Positions 26,068-34,363 of a stretch of 37,317 nt of DNA are shown one piece after another. This DNA comes from Moraxella bovis (GTDB lineage Bacteria > Pseudomonadota > Gammaproteobacteria > Pseudomonadales > Moraxellaceae). Numbering within the stretch: position 1 is the first letter of the stretch; each line of letters begins with the position of its first letter. The notes under the pieces are model-generated. The model was not told the DNA's origin. It saw only the letters and a list, made by a program, of their open reading frames with translations, and did no database searches. The DNA lies in assembly GCF_002014975.1 (NCBI RefSeq), contig NZ_MUXV01000024.1, positions 26,090 through 63,406 of the forward strand, written 5' to 3'. Made by a program: the position numbers and the translations under genes.

Positions 26068-26098
26068 AAAAAAACCAGTCTTTCAACTGGCTTTTTTA
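26068..26098 (-). terminator. Terminator of the tRNA-Gln transcript
   Basis: CCAGT (26075-26079) pairs with ACTGG (26086-26090), flanked by A7 and T6 runs, so it can work in both directions. On the minus strand it lies 22 bases after the second tRNA. Confidence 0.75.
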
Positions 26099-26119
26099 CT
26101 CTTCTCAACCAAAAGAAGA

Positions 26120-26195
26120 TGGCAGAGGCGGCTGGACTCGAACCAACGGATGTCAGGATCAAAACCTGATGCCTTACCAACTTGGCGACGCCCCT
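26120..26195 (-). tRNA. tRNA-Gln (anticodon TTG), copy 2
   Basis: A 76-base cloverleaf read on the minus strand with encoded CCA. The acceptor stem AGGGGCG pairs with CGCCTCT (one G-U), the anticodon loop is TTTTGAT with TTG at 34-36, and the T-loop is GGTTCGAGTCC. It is identical in sequence to the copy at 26233. It decodes CAA. Confidence 0.95.
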
Positions 26196-26232
26196 ATAAA
26201 GTGTGATAAATTTTTTAAAAATTTACAAAAAA

Positions 26233-26308
26233 TGGCAGAGGCGGCTGGACTCGAACCAACGGATGTCAGGATCAAAACCTGATGCCTTACCAACTTGGCG
26301 ACGCCCCT
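26233..26308 (-). tRNA. tRNA-Gln (anticodon TTG), copy 1
   Basis: Same 76-base sequence as the downstream copy, separated from it by 37 bases, so both are probably cut from one transcript. It is placed directly downstream of a strong promoter. tRNA-Gln between ispE and prs is a known gammaproteobacterial arrangement. Confidence 0.95.
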
Positions 26309-26321
26309 ATATAGGCGGACA

Positions 26322-26349
26322 ATTATACCGAAAAATTAAAATTATGCAA
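26322..26349 (-). promoter_or_regulatory. tRNA-Gln operon promoter
   Basis: On the minus strand TTGCAT (26349-26344), 16 bases, TATAAT (26327-26322), then a GC-rich discriminator GTCCGCC, as expected for stringently controlled stable-RNA genes. Confidence 0.65.
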
Positions 26350-26416
26350 GGGCTAATTTTTAAAATTTTAAAATAAATTGCTAAGTATTTGAAATTTATC
26401 AATTTAAAATGCCCAT

Positions 26417-27286
26417 TTAGTAAAGTCCCCGAGCAAAGAGTGCAGGACAGGGGGCATTGTCTATCAAGCGGTTGATGGCGGTGTCAATGAGCTTATAGGG
26501 AATGGGCAAAAACACCGCCGAACCTGTGCCACTCATGCGCACCTTGGTGCCAATCTTGTGCTCTAAGTCACACAGATAGCCAAACGCATGGGCGACTTTG
26601 GCAGAGCGTGCCAGCACCAGCGGGGTAAAGACGTTGGTAAATAAGGCATTATCGCCAAAGAAGTTGGCATCCGATAGGGCGTGATGGCTATACACAGGGC
26701 AGTCCCGTTTGAGCTCATCACAGCCGAACAGCGTGGCGGTGCTGACGTGTTCATCAGGCAGTAACACCAGATAGCCACAGTCGGGTAAGTCAATGGCACT
26801 TAGTATCTCGCCAATGCCCGTGGCGATGGCGGAGGTTCTGTGAAAATGGGCAAAAATAAAAAACGGCACGTCCGCCCCAAGGCTCGCCCCAATCTTGATA
26901 AGCTCATCGGCAGAGAGCCGAAGTCCCCACAGCTCGTTGATGGCGATGAGCGTGGTCGCGCAGTTGGAGGAACCCCCGCCCAGTCCTGCCCCTGTGGGGA
27001 TGTGCTTTTCTAGGACGATTTGGACGGATGAGGCATAAGCAGGGTAGCGTTTGGCTAAGGTCTCGACCGCCTTGACGATAAGGTTATCATTGATGTCGTC
27101 GGTCAGTTCATCCGCTCCTATCAAGGTCACAAGCTTCTGGCTTGTGGACGTGCGAAAAGAGAGCGTGTCACCAAAATCAATGGCGGTAAAGACGCTTTGC
27201 AGATGATGATAACCGTTGTCCGCCCTGCCAGTGATGTGCAAAAACAAGTTGAGTTTGGCAGGCGAGAATAAAGTAAGCTGACTCAT
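26417..27286 (-). CDS. ispE: 4-diphosphocytidyl-2-C-methyl-D-erythritol kinase
   Basis: A 289-residue GHMP kinase of the MEP isoprenoid pathway that phosphorylates CDP-ME at the 2-hydroxyl. N-terminal SPAKLNLFLHITGRADNGYHHLQSVF contains the conserved K11 and the CDP-ME-binding histidine. PTGAGLGGGSSNCATTL (97-113) is the ATP glycine loop. The C-terminal MSGTGSAVFLP is GHMP motif 3. It begins four bases after lolB, so the genes are coupled. Confidence 0.96.
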   Translation of the reverse strand: MSQLTLFSPAKLNLFLHITGRADNGYHHLQSVFTAIDFGDTLSFRTSTSQKLVTLIGADELTDDINDNLIVKAVETLAKRYPAYASSVQIVLEKHIPTGAGLGGGSSNCATTLIAINELWGLRLSADELIKIGASLGADVPFFIFAHFHRTSAIATGIGEILSAIDLPDCGYLVLLPDEHVSTATLFGCDELKRDCPVYSHHALSDANFFGDNALFTNVFTPLVLARSAKVAHAFGYLCDLEHKIGTKVRMSGTGSAVFLPIPYKLIDTAINRLIDNAPCPALFARGLY

Positions 27287-27290
27287 GATA

Positions 27291-27866
27291 TCAATTCGGA
27301 TAAACGATGGTCATCACCACACGATGTCCGTCGGTGTGATTGATGATAAGACGGCTGGGACGTGGGCTGTTTTTGGGGTATTCAAAACTGGCTGTCCACT
27401 CATCATTGGTGCTTTGGGTGAGCCTGCCTTGCTCGTCCTGCTGACTGTCGGTGTCGCCTTGGGCGGTTTTGCCGACAATCCAGTGGGGCAGATGACTGAT
27501 GGGGGCGTGCCATCCTGTGGCTTTTTGGAGCAACTCTTCGGGGCTGTCCGCCTGTATCTCGCCCTTGTCGTTGGTGAGTGTGGCTTGCTGTCCGTCATAG
27601 CGGATTTGGGTTGCCCCCATGCCAAACGCCCCTGTTAGGTCAATAGCAAACCGCTCATCTTCTTGTCCCCAGTTATAAAAAGCACTGCCTGCCTGTTTGC
27701 CGTTGGCGGTGTTTGTGGTAATACCGATTTTACCCGTGATGGCAAAGCGTAAGACATCATCATGAACCTGCTCGCTGATGACAGGGGTGGTCTTGGGCAG
27801 GGTTTGGCAGGCGGTGAGCGAGCCTGTGGCGACTAGGGTAAGGATAAGGGGGCGGATAAATTTCAT
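27291..27866 (-). CDS. lolB: Outer-membrane lipoprotein receptor LolB
   Basis: A 191-residue lipoprotein that accepts lipoproteins from LolA and inserts them in the outer membrane. The signal peptide KFIRPLILTLVATGSLTAC has a lipobox LTAC at C20, followed by QTLPK. The body shows FAITGKIGITTNTANGKQAGSAFYNWGQEDERF and GQQATLTNDKGEIQADSPEELLQKATGWHAPISHLPHWIVG, the LolB layout. The lolB-ispE pairing supports the call. Confidence 0.93.
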   Translation of the reverse strand: MKFIRPLILTLVATGSLTACQTLPKTTPVISEQVHDDVLRFAITGKIGITTNTANGKQAGSAFYNWGQEDERFAIDLTGAFGMGATQIRYDGQQATLTNDKGEIQADSPEELLQKATGWHAPISHLPHWIVGKTAQGDTDSQQDEQGRLTQSTNDEWTASFEYPKNSPRPSRLIINHTDGHRVVMTIVYPN

Positions 27867-27910
27867 AAGCTTTTTGATGATTAAATGGTAAATAATGATG
27901 AGTAAAGAAT

Positions 27911-28119
27911 TAGGGTGTGTTGAATATTGGTATTTGCCATGAAAAATGAGAAAAATCGCACGTTTTTCAAGGAAAAAACTTGAGGTTGATAGTTATTCTA
28001 TCAAGCCAAGTTTTTGACGCAGAAAAACAAGATTTAGCCATTTTTCATGCAAAAATAGATTGAAACGTTAAATTTTCATCTTATTTTATAAAAATGTTAT
28101 CAATGTTCAACACGCCCTA
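27911..28119. mobile_element. 209-bp terminal-inverted-repeat element (MITE-like)
   Basis: TAGGGTGTGTTGAATATTG at the left end and the inverse of CAATGTTCAACACGCCCTA at the right are 19-base inverted repeats with two mismatches. Inner GCCATGAAAAATG and a matching CATTTTTCATGC extend the symmetry. TA at both ends would fit a TA target duplication. A lone piece of such an end occurs at about 31526-31545. It is non-coding. Confidence 0.6.
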
Positions 28120-28195
28120 ATGAATAATGAGTGTTAAAGAGTTTTTAAAAGTTATTTAAAACAAAGATTGGGCTAAATACAAGATGTTACTTAAT

Positions 28196-28441
28196 TCTCC
28201 ACTTAAAATGGTAACTTATTGATTGTTCCATAATTATTTTTTTCGGTAGTAGTCTAAAAAGTATGCTGAACTAGTTTTTCCGCTCTCCTTGAGCCTGCCT
28301 GCGGGTAGGAAAACCGTTAGGTTTCCCAAGCTCGCCACGAACGGTTTTCTTTGTAGCATACTTTTTGAACCAGAGCCTTTTTTCGATTGTAGGGGTGAAT
28401 CGTTCGCCCTTGATAAATCAATCATTTATATAAAGTTGAGA
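28196..28441. repeat. Approximately 106-bp palindromic repeat, copy 1, interrupted
   Basis: Starts TCTCCACTTAAAATGG and ends TATAAAGTTGAGA, with internal GTAGGGGTGAATCGTTCGCCC. It aligns with the intact copy at 32927-33034. The 133-bp element copy C is inserted in its ATTTTTTC stretch. Confidence 0.7.
28245..28377 (+). mobile_element. 133-bp MITE-like element, copy C, nested insertion
   Basis: Same length, ends and orientation as the copy at 24411 (a few internal differences). TTTTTTC lies on both sides (28238-28244 and 28378-28384), a 7-8 bp target duplication. Removing the element plus one duplicate restores a sequence that matches the uninterrupted repeat at 32927. Confidence 0.85.
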
Positions 28442-28605
28442 ATGGGGTATAAGTTGTCTTTTGCTTAAATGATGGTTAAAAAGATTTTTTAAAGTTGTTT
28501 AACAGTTGTTTAAGGGTTAATTTAATAAGGCATTGTCAAATAAAAATACATGTTAAAATTTGGATATATAGGGCAAATCATTTATCCAAAAATCATTCCC
28601 AAACC

Positions 28606-30633
28606 CTAATATTCTTGCACTTCCTGTCCTGTCCGATTTTGTCCAAAGGCAAAGCGGTTTTGTAGGTCGGCAAGCAGGCGATCGACCTTATCAGACTCGC
28701 CAAGCCCTTGGTAGGCATGCAGTAGGGTTATGCCTGCGTTTAGGTCGGGGGCGACTTCATAGGGCATTTCTAGGTAGTCCAGCACCGCCCGATAGTTGCC
28801 CTGTGATAGGGCGTGATTGCCAAGTACGATAAGAGCTTCAAGCTGTAACTGTGGGTCGTAATTGGGGTCGTCCGAGCTGATTTGGGCAAGGCTCATCGCC
28901 CCTTCGAGTGCTGATAGGTCGTTGGGGTTTTGGCTTAGGCGAAGTTTGATGTCGGCTAGGCGATATGCAGGGTTCATACGGTCAAGCTCCAAGAGCTTAT
29001 CGATGGCAAAGCGTTTGTCATCATCGCTAAGCTCATTTTGCAAAAGCTGAAAACTGGCAAAGAGCAGGCGGTCATCATCGGGATATTCACGATTGGCGAC
29101 GGTAAGCAGGTTTTGGGCTTCGGTTTTTTTGTCTTGACGTAGCAAAATCTCGGCATGAAGCAGATAGCTGTCAATGGCATAAATCTCAAAGTCATCACGC
29201 AGTCGCACCAAAGTGGCAATCGCTTTGTCCACGTCATCTTTGGCAAGATAGTAGCCGACCACTTTGGTGCGGGCGTCTAGCACATGCTCGGAGTCTTTGA
29301 CCTTTTCATAATGCTCTTTGGCAAGGGTAAGGTTGCCCGAGCGTTCGTAGCTGATGGCAAGGTAGTAATTGGCACGGCTATTAAAGGCAGGCACGTCAAG
29401 TAAGGGGGTTAAGACCGTACGGGCATTTTCATATTTGCCGATGTCTAGCCCGACCAAGGCGGTCAGCAGGGCAACATCGGGGTCTTTGGTTTGACGGTTT
29501 GCCACTTGTAGTAAATCCCACGCCCGTCCAAGCTGACCCATGTCTATTTCATGGCGAATCTCGTACAGGTGTAGCTCTTTGATGGTGGGCAACTCCTTGA
29601 CTTTTTGGCGGATAAACGCCCACATGGCGGACTCTTGTCCGCTCTCTTTTAGGATGTCGATTTTTAGGGTAATAAAGGCAAGGTTATCGGGTTCGTCTTC
29701 TAGGGCTTTGTTGATGTAAGCCAAAGCAGGGGCGTAGTCTTGTAGGCGTAGCAAAAGACCTGCTCGCAGTACTGACAGCGATGGGTTGTCGTCTTCCATG
29801 GTTTGCAAGGCGGTAAAAAGCTGTCGCTGTTCGTCAGGGTTTTGTGGAAAAATCCCTGTCAAAATCCCCGTCAAATCTGCTTTTTCATCATAATCCAAAA
29901 TCATCGCCAGCATGGTACTGGCTTCATGATAGTCGCCTGCTTTTAGAGCCAGATGGGCGACATAGAACCACGCAGGGATATGCTCAGGGTTTTGGCGTTG
30001 CCACGCCCGAGCAAAGGCAAGCGACTGTTCGGGGGTCTCGTACTCGATGGACAGTGCCAATGCACGCTCAAAGACGGCTGTGGCATTGGCGGTAAAGCTC
30101 TCAGCTTTATAAATGGTCAAAGACTCACCAATCTGCCCCCTGTCCACGCCAAACTCCGCCGACAGCAGGGCGTACAAATCAGGATAGCCAAGCATGGGCG
30201 TGCTGTCGTGGGCGTTTAGGATGTCATCAAAGATGATGTCGGGGATGTCTACCGTGTCGGCATTGGGCAGGTAATCATCATCGGTGCCGTCATCGATATA
30301 CTCGCCCATGTCAGGCTCATCAAGCTTGTTGGGGGTGCTTAGTTCGGGCTGAGATGGGGCGACAGGCATAAAAGCAGGCTCTGCCGTCTGTGGCGTGCCT
30401 TCATCGTTGTCTTTATTGGTGTCTTGGGGTGAGTTATCGCCAAGACTGCGGTCACCATCATAAAAGGGCAGGAGAATTTTTAGCAATGAGTCAAAAACCC
30501 CTGCCTGTGCCGTGGACATGGTTTTCTCGGCAAGGGGCAGAAGTGCCAACACGCACAGCACTAGGATGAGACGTTTTTTATAAGTGGGCTTAGTTCTCTG
30601 ATGAGACCGCTCAATATTTGGCGTTGCACTCAT
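28606..30633 (-). CDS. Membrane-anchored TPR-repeat protein
   Basis: A 675-residue protein. The start at 30633 is chosen because it places a basic segment (RTKPTYKKR) directly before a hydrophobic helix (LILVLCVLALLPLAEK), a signal anchor or signal peptide. Residues about 60-140 are acidic and low-complexity (linker rich in D, E and P). From about 180 on there are many tetratricopeptide-like helix pairs (for example ALERALALSIEYETPEQSLAFARAWQRQNPEHIPAWFYVA and YLAISYERSGNLTLAKEHYEKVKD). Such proteins scaffold complexes in the periplasm or at the envelope. No specific partner can be named; it lies next to no functional neighbour. The ribosome-binding site is poor. Confidence 0.8.
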   Translation of the reverse strand: MSATPNIERSHQRTKPTYKKRLILVLCVLALLPLAEKTMSTAQAGVFDSLLKILLPFYDGDRSLGDNSPQDTNKDNDEGTPQTAEPAFMPVAPSQPELSTPNKLDEPDMGEYIDDGTDDDYLPNADTVDIPDIIFDDILNAHDSTPMLGYPDLYALLSAEFGVDRGQIGESLTIYKAESFTANATAVFERALALSIEYETPEQSLAFARAWQRQNPEHIPAWFYVAHLALKAGDYHEASTMLAMILDYDEKADLTGILTGIFPQNPDEQRQLFTALQTMEDDNPSLSVLRAGLLLRLQDYAPALAYINKALEDEPDNLAFITLKIDILKESGQESAMWAFIRQKVKELPTIKELHLYEIRHEIDMGQLGRAWDLLQVANRQTKDPDVALLTALVGLDIGKYENARTVLTPLLDVPAFNSRANYYLAISYERSGNLTLAKEHYEKVKDSEHVLDARTKVVGYYLAKDDVDKAIATLVRLRDDFEIYAIDSYLLHAEILLRQDKKTEAQNLLTVANREYPDDDRLLFASFQLLQNELSDDDKRFAIDKLLELDRMNPAYRLADIKLRLSQNPNDLSALEGAMSLAQISSDDPNYDPQLQLEALIVLGNHALSQGNYRAVLDYLEMPYEVAPDLNAGITLLHAYQGLGESDKVDRLLADLQNRFAFGQNRTGQEVQEY

Positions 30634-30801
30634 GATAAAAATCGATGGATAAAGTGCCTTATTATAAGACGAAATGCCAAAAAGTTGCAATGTTTTGAAA
30701 CAATTTTAATGTAAAAATTACCAAAAAACATTGGCACAAATTAAGTGTAGTATAGCAATAAAATAAATCTGTACAATAATTCATCAATTTTATATGCAGG
30801 C

Positions 30802-30833
30802 AAAAAAAGACCCACTGAAGGAGGGGCAGTGGG
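30802..30833 (-). terminator. Rho-independent terminator
   Basis: CCCACTG (30811-30817) pairs with CAGTGGG (30827-30833); on the minus strand a run of seven T follows. No intact gene ends just before it; it may have served the decayed IS110 region. Confidence 0.7.
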
Positions 30834-30960
30834 TTGAGGAAAGGGGTTGTGATTATTATTGTTATGTTATTCCTAAATGGGGGTGGGGTGGATTTTTTCA
30901 AGGATAAAAGAAGGAAAAAATGATAATTTTTTAAAAAATCCATCATGTCAAAACCCATCA

Positions 30961-31387
30961 TGTCCCAACCTAGGATTTGACGAGCATCATCACTTGGGGT
31001 AATCCAAGTATCAGGGTGGGTTGCCCTCCCATATTTGGCAAGGATGGTACTGTCTTTTTTTATCAGTCTTTTGTCTGACCCCCTAAGCCATCAGCATAGT
31101 GTTTGATAAAAGCAGGATTGATGGTGCTGACTTTAAAGCCTAAATCGTGTAAGTAATAGGTCAAAGGTTCGTGATACACGTCTGTGGCTTGTAAAATGAG
31201 ATGAATGTCGTTAACGTTGACCTCATCACCAACATTGGTGTTAAGTCGATTAGTCAGGTATACAAGTCATCTGGTTTGTTATTAAAGGTTTGGGTTTAAC
31301 TTTCATTGAAGTTAAGTCTTTTAACTAAGCCACATCAAGTTTGTGTTTGCTGACATCTACGCCAATATAACACACTCTACAAAATGA
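30961..31387 (-). mobile_element. Remnant of an IS110-family transposase gene
   Basis: On the minus strand from about 31370: YIGVDVSKHKLDVA, the start of a DEDD (RuvC-like) IS110 transposase with its first catalytic Asp, then a stop. Downstream pieces in shifted frames read TFNNKPDDLYT, stop, LI; then IHLILQATDVYHEPLTYYL and HDLGFKVSTINPAFIKHYADGLG; then KKDSTILAKYG and TWITPSDDARQIL. Several stops and at least two frameshifts are present. Only the first third of a typical 330-residue protein remains; the C-terminal Ser-containing domain is absent. Confidence 0.8.
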
Positions 31388-31473
31388 AAAAGTACCACGG
31401 TTTTCTGTTCGTGGTGAGCTAAGTCGAACCATGACGGAAACCGACCCGCAGGCATAGCTCAGGGCGAACGGTT
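31386..31473 (-). repeat. Core-only degenerate copy (D) of the 133-bp repeat
   Basis: AAAAAGTACCACGG, GTTCGTGGTGAGCTAAGTCG and GCTCAGGGCGAACGG align with the interior of the other copies, in the orientation of copy A. The true ends are lost. It abuts the IS110 remnant. Confidence 0.6.
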
Positions 31474-31603
31474 TGTGTAGTAAAATCAATTTTGTTAGCT
31501 GTACAATAAAACGTTACATTATCAAGGACGTGTTCAACACGCCCCTACCAAAACCTGTGGCGAATATTAAGCCTGTTAGGGTCATGATATGATTAATCAC
31601 GCC

Positions 31604-32899
31604 TTATTTTGATGAGCGAGCAATCTTATTATCACGAAATACCAAACCGCTATTAGGAAAATCAAGCTCGGTTAAGCGTTTTAATTCACCAAAGGCACGG
31701 TTGTTCTTATCTATCATTAGCCCATTTTCTTTGGTTTGATAAATGGACACCACATTTGCCGAGACAAATTTGCCGTCTGCTTGCATGGTGACATTGACAA
31801 TGGGGGCAATGCCGTTAAGACCACGCACATTAAACGCCCCATAAGTGTTAAAATTCCCCAAGCTATACGCAATAAAACGGTCTTTATAGACTTCTACCGC
31901 CCGCGTTACGTGCGGGCCATGCCCGATGATGATGTCCGCCCCCACATCGATGAGACTGTGGGAGAATTTATAGACGTCGCCACGATTTTCATTTAGATAC
32001 ATCTCAGTTGTTTTGGGTACTCGGGTATGCTCTGCTCCCTCTGCTCCGCCATGAAAAGAGACGATGACAATATCCACTTTTTTATCCAATTCCCTAACAT
32101 AGCGTTTGGCGGTTTCTAAGTCATTGATAGAGAGCGTACCGATGTTTGGGGCAAAGGCGACCATGCCGTATTTTACGCCATTTTTGGTAAAGGTGGTGGT
32201 GGGTTTGGATAAAAGACCTGCATAATAAATACCAGCATCGGCAAGCGTGGTTTTTGTGCTGTTACGCCCCACATCGCCAAAGTCGCCTGTGTGGTTATTG
32301 GCAAGACTTAACATATTAAACCCAGCATCCTTGATGATTTTGGCATAGCGGGTTGGCATACGAAAGGCATAGCAGGTCATGGCTTTGGGCTGACCTGTCT
32401 CAGGGTCGATGGCAGGCGTGTTGGGGCATTTGGTGGAGTTACCATTATCTAGCAGCACCCCTTCTAAGTTGCCAAAGACCACATCGCCTTTTAGGTAGGG
32501 CTTGACATATTTAAAACTATCACGACCATCATTGGGCGGTAAAAAGCCCGCATTGGGAAAGGACGACCCTATCATGATGTCGCCCACTGCCACGATGTTG
32601 ATGAGTCCGTCCTTGTTTGGGGTGATGGTGTCATCGCCATGACCAAATAACAAATAATCATCGCTGATGATTATCTCATCACTGACGATGGTGCCACTGC
32701 TTTGATTGGGGTTGTATTCAAAGTCATCAACTTTGCGGGCGACATAGTTCACCACGTTATTTTTATAAGTTGTGGCGGTATAAGTCACCGTATCGCCAAA
32801 GTCGGCGATTTTTTGTGAAAAGTGCGTTTGGGTCTCGGCACTGCATGATTGGCATAAGATACCTACTGTCACAAAACACAGCAATGATAATCTTGTCAT
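31604..32899 (-). CDS. CapA family (PGA_cap) metallophosphatase-like exported protein
   Basis: A 431-residue protein with an N-terminal export signal (RLSLLCFVTVGILCQSC) that may be a lipoprotein signal with C19, though the lipobox is atypical. CapA-domain motifs appear in order: NIVAVGDIMIGSSFPN, VVFGNLEGVL, MLSLANNHTGDFG, DIVIVSFHGGAEG and IIIGHGPHVTRAVEVYKDRFIAYSLGNF, with the D, H and N metal-type residues conserved. Family members take part in poly-gamma-glutamate capsule production in Bacillus, but most proteobacterial homologues have unknown roles. No cap or pgs genes are near. AAGGAG lies upstream, and an intact repeat occupies its promoter region. Confidence 0.9.
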   Translation of the reverse strand: MTRLSLLCFVTVGILCQSCSAETQTHFSQKIADFGDTVTYTATTYKNNVVNYVARKVDDFEYNPNQSSGTIVSDEIIISDDYLLFGHGDDTITPNKDGLINIVAVGDIMIGSSFPNAGFLPPNDGRDSFKYVKPYLKGDVVFGNLEGVLLDNGNSTKCPNTPAIDPETGQPKAMTCYAFRMPTRYAKIIKDAGFNMLSLANNHTGDFGDVGRNSTKTTLADAGIYYAGLLSKPTTTFTKNGVKYGMVAFAPNIGTLSINDLETAKRYVRELDKKVDIVIVSFHGGAEGAEHTRVPKTTEMYLNENRGDVYKFSHSLIDVGADIIIGHGPHVTRAVEVYKDRFIAYSLGNFNTYGAFNVRGLNGIAPIVNVTMQADGKFVSANVVSIYQTKENGLMIDKNNRAFGELKRLTELDFPNSGLVFRDNKIARSSK

Positions 32900-32926
32900 A
32901 AAAATTCTCCTTAATGTCTACTTCAA

Positions 32927-33034
32927 TCTCAACCTAAAGTTACAAATTATTGATTTTCCAGTGACTATTTTTCGGGCTGTAGGGCAAATTGCAATTTGCC
33001 CTTTGGTAAATCCATCACTTATACAAAGTTGAGA
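32927..33034. repeat. 108-bp palindromic repeat, copy 2, intact
   Basis: Ends TCTCAAC and GTTGAGA; inside, a perfect 22-base palindrome (32981-33002; AGGGCAAATTG followed by its inverse complement). It is the uninterrupted counterpart of 28196-28441 and lies immediately upstream of the CapA-like gene's ribosome-binding site. Confidence 0.7.
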
Positions 33035-33062
33035 ACAGAGTTAATATCTATAAAATACCATA

Positions 33063-34250
33063 TCACCCAAAACACACCACGCCCAATACCACGCCTTTTT
33101 TTGCCCCTGTTACGGCAGGTAGGTTGCCCGTTTGCATGAGCATATTTTGGCGAGCCAGCCACGCAAAGGCGACTGCTTCCACCCAAGCGGGACTGATACC
33201 GACCTTATCAGTAGTGTGTATGGTAAAGTTTGGCAGATGATAGCCAAGTCGTGTGAGCAGATGAGCGTTATACGCACCGCCACCACAGACATAGAGCGTG
33301 TTGTGGGTTTTGGCAAATTTGGCAATCTCACGGCCTGCCGATAGAGCGGTAAATTCGCACAAAGTCGCTTGCACGTCCACAGGCTCCACATCGGTATCTG
33401 CCAACATCTCATCAAGCCACGCCATGTTAAAGGCTTCTCGCCCTGTGGATTTGGGGGCGGATTGCATTAAAAAGGGGTGAGTCATGAGCCTATCAAGCAA
33501 GGCAGAATCCACCGCCCCTGATTTGGCCCAGTCGCCATGTTTGTCATAGCCGACCCCCTGATGACGGTATATCCAGCCGTCCATAAGCAGGTTTGCCACG
33601 CCTGTGTCATAGCCTATTACATCATCACCCAATACGGTAATGTTGGCAATCCCACCCAAATTTAAAATCACGGTTTGGCTGTTATCGGTTATCTCATCTT
33701 GCTCAAAAATGGCTTGATGAAAAGCAGGCACCAAGGGAGCCCCTTGACCGCCCACCGCCATGTCTCGTCTACGAAAGTCCGACACCACCGCAATGCCTGT
33801 GCGTTCGGCTAGGATATTGGGGTCAAGCAGTTGTAGGCTAAAACGCCACTCGGGGCGATGTCGCACCGTTTGCCCATGGCAGCCAATGGCGGTGATGTCA
33901 TCGCTTGTTAGGTCTGTTTTGGCAAGCAGTTCATTGACAATCTCGCTGGCAAACTCACCATACAGACGGCTTGCCAAGCCCCAAAAATCAAGCTCGCTAA
34001 ATCGGTCAAACTCCCCCACCGCAAGGGGTGCCGTGCCATTGGGTGTGCATAAGGCAAGCAAAATCGCCCGCAATTCGGCAGGAAAGGGCTTACTGTGCGT
34101 GGCGATAAGGCGAGGCTTGTCGTCATCAAAATTGCACAACACCGCATCCAACGCATCAAGACTTGTGCCACTCATCATACCGATGTAGTAGTTGTCTGCC
34201 AACATCATCGGTTCAGTCGTCATCAGCTCATCTAATTGTTCTAATTGCAT
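33063..34250 (-). CDS. anmK: Anhydro-N-acetylmuramic acid kinase
   Basis: AnmK cleaves and phosphorylates anhydro-MurNAc to MurNAc-6-phosphate in peptidoglycan recycling, using the product of the AmpD route. The 395-residue protein has the hallmark [17 protein letters not shown] near the N-terminus, [58 protein letters not shown], and [10 protein letters not shown]. The start at 34250 is chosen for an AGAGA box just upstream and because 18 extra residues upstream have no family look. It is divergent from tyrS with 113 bases between. Confidence 0.96.
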   Translation of the reverse strand: MQLEQLDELMTTEPMMLADNYYIGMMSGTSLDALDAVLCNFDDDKPRLIATHSKPFPAELRAILLALCTPNGTAPLAVGEFDRFSELDFWGLASRLYGEFASEIVNELLAKTDLTSDDITAIGCHGQTVRHRPEWRFSLQLLDPNILAERTGIAVVSDFRRRDMAVGGQGAPLVPAFHQAIFEQDEITDNSQTVILNLGGIANITVLGDDVIGYDTGVANLLMDGWIYRHQGVGYDKHGDWAKSGAVDSALLDRLMTHPFLMQSAPKSTGREAFNMAWLDEMLADTDVEPVDVQATLCEFTALSAGREIAKFAKTHNTLYVCGGGAYNAHLLTRLGYHLPNFTIHTTDKVGISPAWVEAVAFAWLARQNMLMQTGNLPAVTGAKKGVVLGVVCFG

Positions 34251-34321
34251 ATCATCTCTTGGGGTTAAAATGCCAAATATCAGGCTATTATAACGTAAAA
34301 TCACCCCAAATTTTTGCGATA

Positions 34322-34330
34322 TGCTATAAT
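34322..34330 (+). promoter_or_regulatory. tyrS: tyrS extended -10 promoter
   Basis: TGC-TATAAT ending at 34330, 33 bases before the start codon; no convincing -35 is present, which is usual for extended -10 promoters. Confidence 0.5.
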
Positions 34331-34363
34331 AATGCTATTTTTCTTTATATAAAAAGGTGTCTT

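Larger units (their letters stand above)
27867..28605. other. 739-bp gap filled with repeats
   Basis: It holds a 209-bp inverted-repeat element (27911-28119) and an approximately 106-bp repeat (28196-28441) split by the 133-bp element (28245-28377). No credible gene is seen. Confidence 0.7.
30634..31603. other. 970-bp gap with IS remnant and repeats
   Basis: It contains a terminator hairpin (30802-30833), a decayed IS110-type transposase (about 30961-31387), a core-only copy of the 133-bp repeat (31386-31473) and a lone TTCAACACGCCC repeat end (about 31534-31545). No intact gene is seen. Confidence 0.7.

Noticed and set aside
30662..30961. 99-residue minus-strand open frame
   Set aside because: It is low-complexity, overlaps a terminator hairpin and continues from the decayed IS110 tail; no ribosome-binding site or family look.
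33760..34188. 142-residue plus-strand open frame inside anmK
   Set aside because: Antisense shadow of a well-conserved gene, Ser/Arg-rich composition typical of such shadows.
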